This document shows, one piece after another, positions 61,526 through 64,000 of a stretch of 64,000 nt of DNA (the stretch's first letter is position 1; the number at the start of each line of letters is the position of its first letter). The notes beneath the pieces were generated by a model. It was not told where the DNA came from. It saw nothing but the letters and a program-made list of their open reading frames with translations, and did not search any database. The position numbers and the translations under genes are program-made. This stretch comes from Bordetella parapertussis (GTDB lineage: Bacteria; Pseudomonadota; Gammaproteobacteria; Burkholderiales; SG8-39): assembly GCA_945862265.1 (NCBI GenBank), contig CAMAXP010000001.1:114188-178187 (forward strand), in the 5' to 3' direction.

Positions 61526-62269
61526 TTGCGGTGCGTCAAACCTTCCCCGGACTCCCCCTTGATCGATACCCCCCACACTTCGTCAGACTATGAGCAACAG
61601 TTGGCCCTGGCCCACGACCGCGTCCTGCAGTTGGGCGTGCGCGTGGAGCGCCAGGTGGTCGACGCCATCGAGTCGCTGGGCAGCGGGTCGGAAGCCCTGA
61701 TCGACCAGATCATGCTGCATGAAGGCCTGGTCAACGCGCTCGAGATGGAGATCGATGCGCTGGTCGGGCAGATCATCGCCCGGCGGCAGCCGACCGCCCG
61801 CGACCTGCGCATGCTGATGGCCGTGATCAAGATCACCACCCACCTGGAGCGGGTCGGCGACGAGGCCAAGAAGATCGCGCTGCAGGCGCGCCGCATTTTT
61901 GCGCGGGGCGCGGCGATGCTGCCGCGCTATGTCGAAGTCCGCCGCATTTCGCAGATGGCGCTGGCGATGCTGCGCACATCCCTTGCGGCGCTGGAGCGTC
62001 TCGAAGTTGGCGACGCCGAAGGCGTGGCGCACCGCGACCTGGCGGTGGATGACGCGTTCCGCGGCATCTTGCGCCAGCTGATCACGTACATGATCGAGGA
62101 CCCGCGCACGATTTCCTCCGCGCTCGATATCCTGTTCATCGCAAAGTCGCTCGAGCGCATCGGTGACCACGCGAAGAACATCGCGGAGCAGGTGATCTAC
62201 GCCATCGACGGCCGCGACATGCGCCACGCCTCGGATCCCGCGCGTTCGACATACACCAGTGGCTCTTGA
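61526..62269 (+). CDS. phoU: Phosphate signalling regulator PhoU
   Basis: A 247-residue PhoU with two three-helix repeats and the conserved metal-contact motifs ITTHLERVGDEAKKIA (about residues 95-110) and IAKSLERIGDHAKNIAEQV (about 205-225). PhoU links the Pst transporter to PhoR and restrains the Pho regulon; it often affects polyphosphate levels. No pst or phoBR genes are nearby. The start is uncertain: TTG 61526 (MRCVKPSPDSP) is shown, but TTG 61559 (MIDTPHTSSDYEQQL) is plausible. Confidence 0.92.
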   Translation: MRCVKPSPDSPLIDTPHTSSDYEQQLALAHDRVLQLGVRVERQVVDAIESLGSGSEALIDQIMLHEGLVNALEMEIDALVGQIIARRQPTARDLRMLMAVIKITTHLERVGDEAKKIALQARRIFARGAAMLPRYVEVRRISQMALAMLRTSLAALERLEVGDAEGVAHRDLAVDDAFRGILRQLITYMIEDPRTISSALDILFIAKSLERIGDHAKNIAEQVIYAIDGRDMRHASDPARSTYTSGS

Positions 62270-62317
62270 GCGGGCGCGGCGCATTGCCGCGTTCGTTGTG
62301 CAGTGCTAACGTCGGGC

Positions 62318-63835
62318 ATGCCCCGCCACGACCTCCTCGCCGCGATTGACCTCGGATCCAACAGCTTTCACCTGGCGATCGGTCGCGTGGTGGACGGTCA
62401 GATCTACCCGCTCGACTCGCTGCGCGAGGCCGTCCGCCTCGGCGGCGGGCTGACGGCCGAGAAGCGCATCGACCGGGCGACGCAGGCCCGCGCGATGGAG
62501 GCGCTGGCCAAGTTTGGCGAGCGCCTGCGGGGGTTCCCCAAGCAGGCGGTGCGCGTGGTGGGCACGAACACGCTGCGGGTCGCGAAAAACGCGCCGCAGT
62601 TCCTGCGCGAGGCGCGCGAGGCGCTGGGCTTTCCCATAGAAGTGATTGCCGGACGAGAGGAGGCGCGCCTCATCTACGTCGGCGTTGCGCACTCGTTGCC
62701 CGCGGGCGAGCAGCGCCGCCTCGTCGTCGACATCGGCGGCGGGTCGACTGAACTGATCATCGGGACGGGCCTCGAGCCCGCGCTGACCGAGAGCCTGTAC
62801 ATGGGCTGCGTGAGTTTCAGCCTCAAGTACTTCCCGGAAGGGCGCGTCGACAAGCAGGGCATGAAGGCGGCCGAGGTTGCCGCCCGCCAGGAACTCGCCG
62901 GCATCGTCAAGGAATACCGGGCAACAGGATGGCAGGAGGCGGTGGGCTCCTCGGGCACCGCCAAGACGCTTGCTGACCTGTCGGTGCAGTACGGCTTTTC
63001 AGAAGGCGGCATCACCCGCGAGGGCCTCGACCGGTTGCGCAGCCACCTGCTCAGGCTCGAGCGGTGCGACACCGAGACCATGCCCGGCCTGCGCGCGGAT
63101 CGCGCACCGGTGCTGCCGGGCGGTCTGGCGATCATGCTCGCCGTATTCAGTGAATTGGGCATCGAGTCGATGGAGGTGTCCGACGGGGCGCTGCGCCAAG
63201 GGGTGCTGTACGACCTGCTCGGCCGCGTCGAGCACCGCGACATGCGGGAGGCGACGGTCGTCCAGTTCATGCGCCGCTACCACGTTGATTCCGAGCAGGC
63301 GGAGCGGGTGCGCGCCTTTGCATTGCGGCTCTACGACTCGTTCGGCCCACCCGGCGAGGACACGGACCCGGACCGCCTGATGCTCGACTGGGCCGCGCGC
63401 CTGTCGGAGGTGGGGCTGTCGATTGCGCACGCGCAGTACCACAAGCATTCCAGTTACATGCTGTCGAATGCCGACATGCCGGGGTTCTCGCGCATGGAGC
63501 AGCAGCGCCTTGCGCGCATCGTGCTCGCGCATCGCGGCAAGCTTGGCAAGGTGCAGGATGCCGGCCTCGAAGGCACCGACTGGCTGCTGGTGTTTGCTCT
63601 GCGCATGGCGGCGCTGCTGATGCGCAGCCGGTCCGACGTGCCGCTGCCGCACCTGGGGGTGGCTGGCGACTCCGCAGGGTTTACCGTGGAAGTCCCGCAG
63701 TCGTGGCTGGACGAAAAGCCGCTGACCGGGGCCGCGTTCGAGTCCGAGAGCGAGATCTGGCGCGCCATCGGGATGAAGCTGAATGTGGTGACGGTGTCCG
63801 ACAAGCGCGCGGCGCAGATCGCGAAGACCGGCTGA
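62318..63835 (+). CDS. ppx: Exopolyphosphatase
   Basis: A 505-residue Ppx/GppA phosphatase of the actin-like ATPase fold. The N-terminal IDLGSNSFHLAIGRV and DIGGGSTELIIG are phosphate and metal motifs, followed by GSSGTAKTL and SDGALRQGVLYDLLGR. The C-terminal HD-like domain (YHKHSSYMLSNADMPGFSRMEQQRLARIVLAHRGKL) indicates full-length Ppx rather than the short form. ATG 62318 (MPRHDLLAAIDLGSN) is chosen. It degrades polyphosphate from the chain end, opposing Ppk; it lies 48 bp after phoU. Confidence 0.95.
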   Translation: MPRHDLLAAIDLGSNSFHLAIGRVVDGQIYPLDSLREAVRLGGGLTAEKRIDRATQARAMEALAKFGERLRGFPKQAVRVVGTNTLRVAKNAPQFLREAREALGFPIEVIAGREEARLIYVGVAHSLPAGEQRRLVVDIGGGSTELIIGTGLEPALTESLYMGCVSFSLKYFPEGRVDKQGMKAAEVAARQELAGIVKEYRATGWQEAVGSSGTAKTLADLSVQYGFSEGGITREGLDRLRSHLLRLERCDTETMPGLRADRAPVLPGGLAIMLAVFSELGIESMEVSDGALRQGVLYDLLGRVEHRDMREATVVQFMRRYHVDSEQAERVRAFALRLYDSFGPPGEDTDPDRLMLDWAARLSEVGLSIAHAQYHKHSSYMLSNADMPGFSRMEQQRLARIVLAHRGKLGKVQDAGLEGTDWLLVFALRMAALLMRSRSDVPLPHLGVAGDSAGFTVEVPQSWLDEKPLTGAAFESESEIWRAIGMKLNVVTVSDKRAAQIAKTG

Positions 63836-63853
63836 TCGTCCGGAGGGGCGTCC

Positions 63854-64000
63854 CTAGTGTAGTGCTTCGTTCTGTTTGGAACTTAAGCGGCTGTTGGCGC
63901 GAATGACCTTGGCAAGGATGTCATTGGCCTTGGCAGTCCATACGAAAGGCTTGGGATTTTTATTGTGCAAATCGATGTACTCCTTGATTGCAGTGGTCAG
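63854..64000 (-). mobile_element. IS630-type transposase, C-terminal fragment running off the window
   Basis: Reverse-strand translation from the window edge to TAG at 63854-63856 reads LTTAIKEYIDLHNKNPKPFV, then WTAKANDILAKVIRANSRLS and a short tail. This matches the C-terminus of IS630-family DDE transposases (the HN...PKPFVWTK and A-DIL patterns). Only the last 48 residues are inside the window, so the rest of the element, its ends and its completeness cannot be judged. It lies 18 bp past the ppx stop. Confidence 0.85.

Overview
The window is GC-rich, densely coded chromosomal DNA, most likely from a betaproteobacterium. The evidence is the neighbourhood lysS-prfB-recJ-rpfE-like gene, lolC-lolD, a DUF2062 gene beside comEC, a RelA-type (p)ppGpp synthetase with the EFDD motif, and an orphan Bug/TctC solute-binding protein. 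No tRNA, rRNA, CRISPR array or plasmid/phage module was seen. The only clear transposase is a partial IS630-type gene that runs off the right edge.

Region 1 (1-18.8 kb) is mainly housekeeping: lysS and prfB (with its programmed +1 frameshift), recJ, an RpfE-type protein, a DnaQ-GIY-YIG fusion nuclease, lolCD, a Na+/H+ antiporter, a K+ channel and DUF2062. Small mobile-looking pieces interrupt it. An ORF6N gene carrying internal palindromes sits between recJ and rpfE. A higBA toxin-antitoxin locus has a broken toxin gene and an intact antitoxin gene.

Region 2 (18.9-34.7 kb) holds comEC, an alpha/beta hydrolase, two small envelope proteins, and a MarR-regulated tripartite EmrAB-type efflux operon with two phased operators. 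A MntA-HepT toxin-antitoxin pair in an AT-rich pocket follows, then mtfA, an EamA exporter, relA and a YceI protein.

Region 3 (34.7-63.8 kb) is the most striking part. Nearly every gene in these 29 kb fits phosphorus acquisition, phosphorus-sparing membrane remodelling or polyphosphate. In order it holds a Ugp-like ABC importer with a GpdQ-like glycerophosphodiesterase; the C-P lyase cluster phnGHIJKLM-CDE with a DUF1045 2H-phosphoesterase gene and a PhnZ-like HD oxygenase gene; a PAP2 phosphatase and DgkA; the betaine-lipid genes btaA-btaB followed by a PlcP-like phospholipase gene; phosphatidylserine decarboxylase; a membrane-anchored class III aminotransferase of unknown role; a DUF962-like membrane protein; an Agt-like lipid glycosyltransferase; and ppk1, phoU and ppx. 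Pho-box-like sites lie in front of phnG, btaA, the glycosyltransferase gene and ppk. Three of these four sit exactly 10 nt upstream of a -10-like hexamer.

The inferred logic of region 3 is as follows. Under phosphate starvation, PlcP and PAP2 strip phosphate from phospholipids and yield diacylglycerol. BtaAB and the glycosyltransferase convert the diacylglycerol to phosphorus-free lipids. The Ugp-like/GpdQ-like and C-P lyase systems scavenge organic phosphorus, and Ppk/Ppx/PhoU buffer the phosphate. Four convergent gene pairs in this region overlap tail-to-tail by 41-225 bp, which is unusual relative to the rest of the window.
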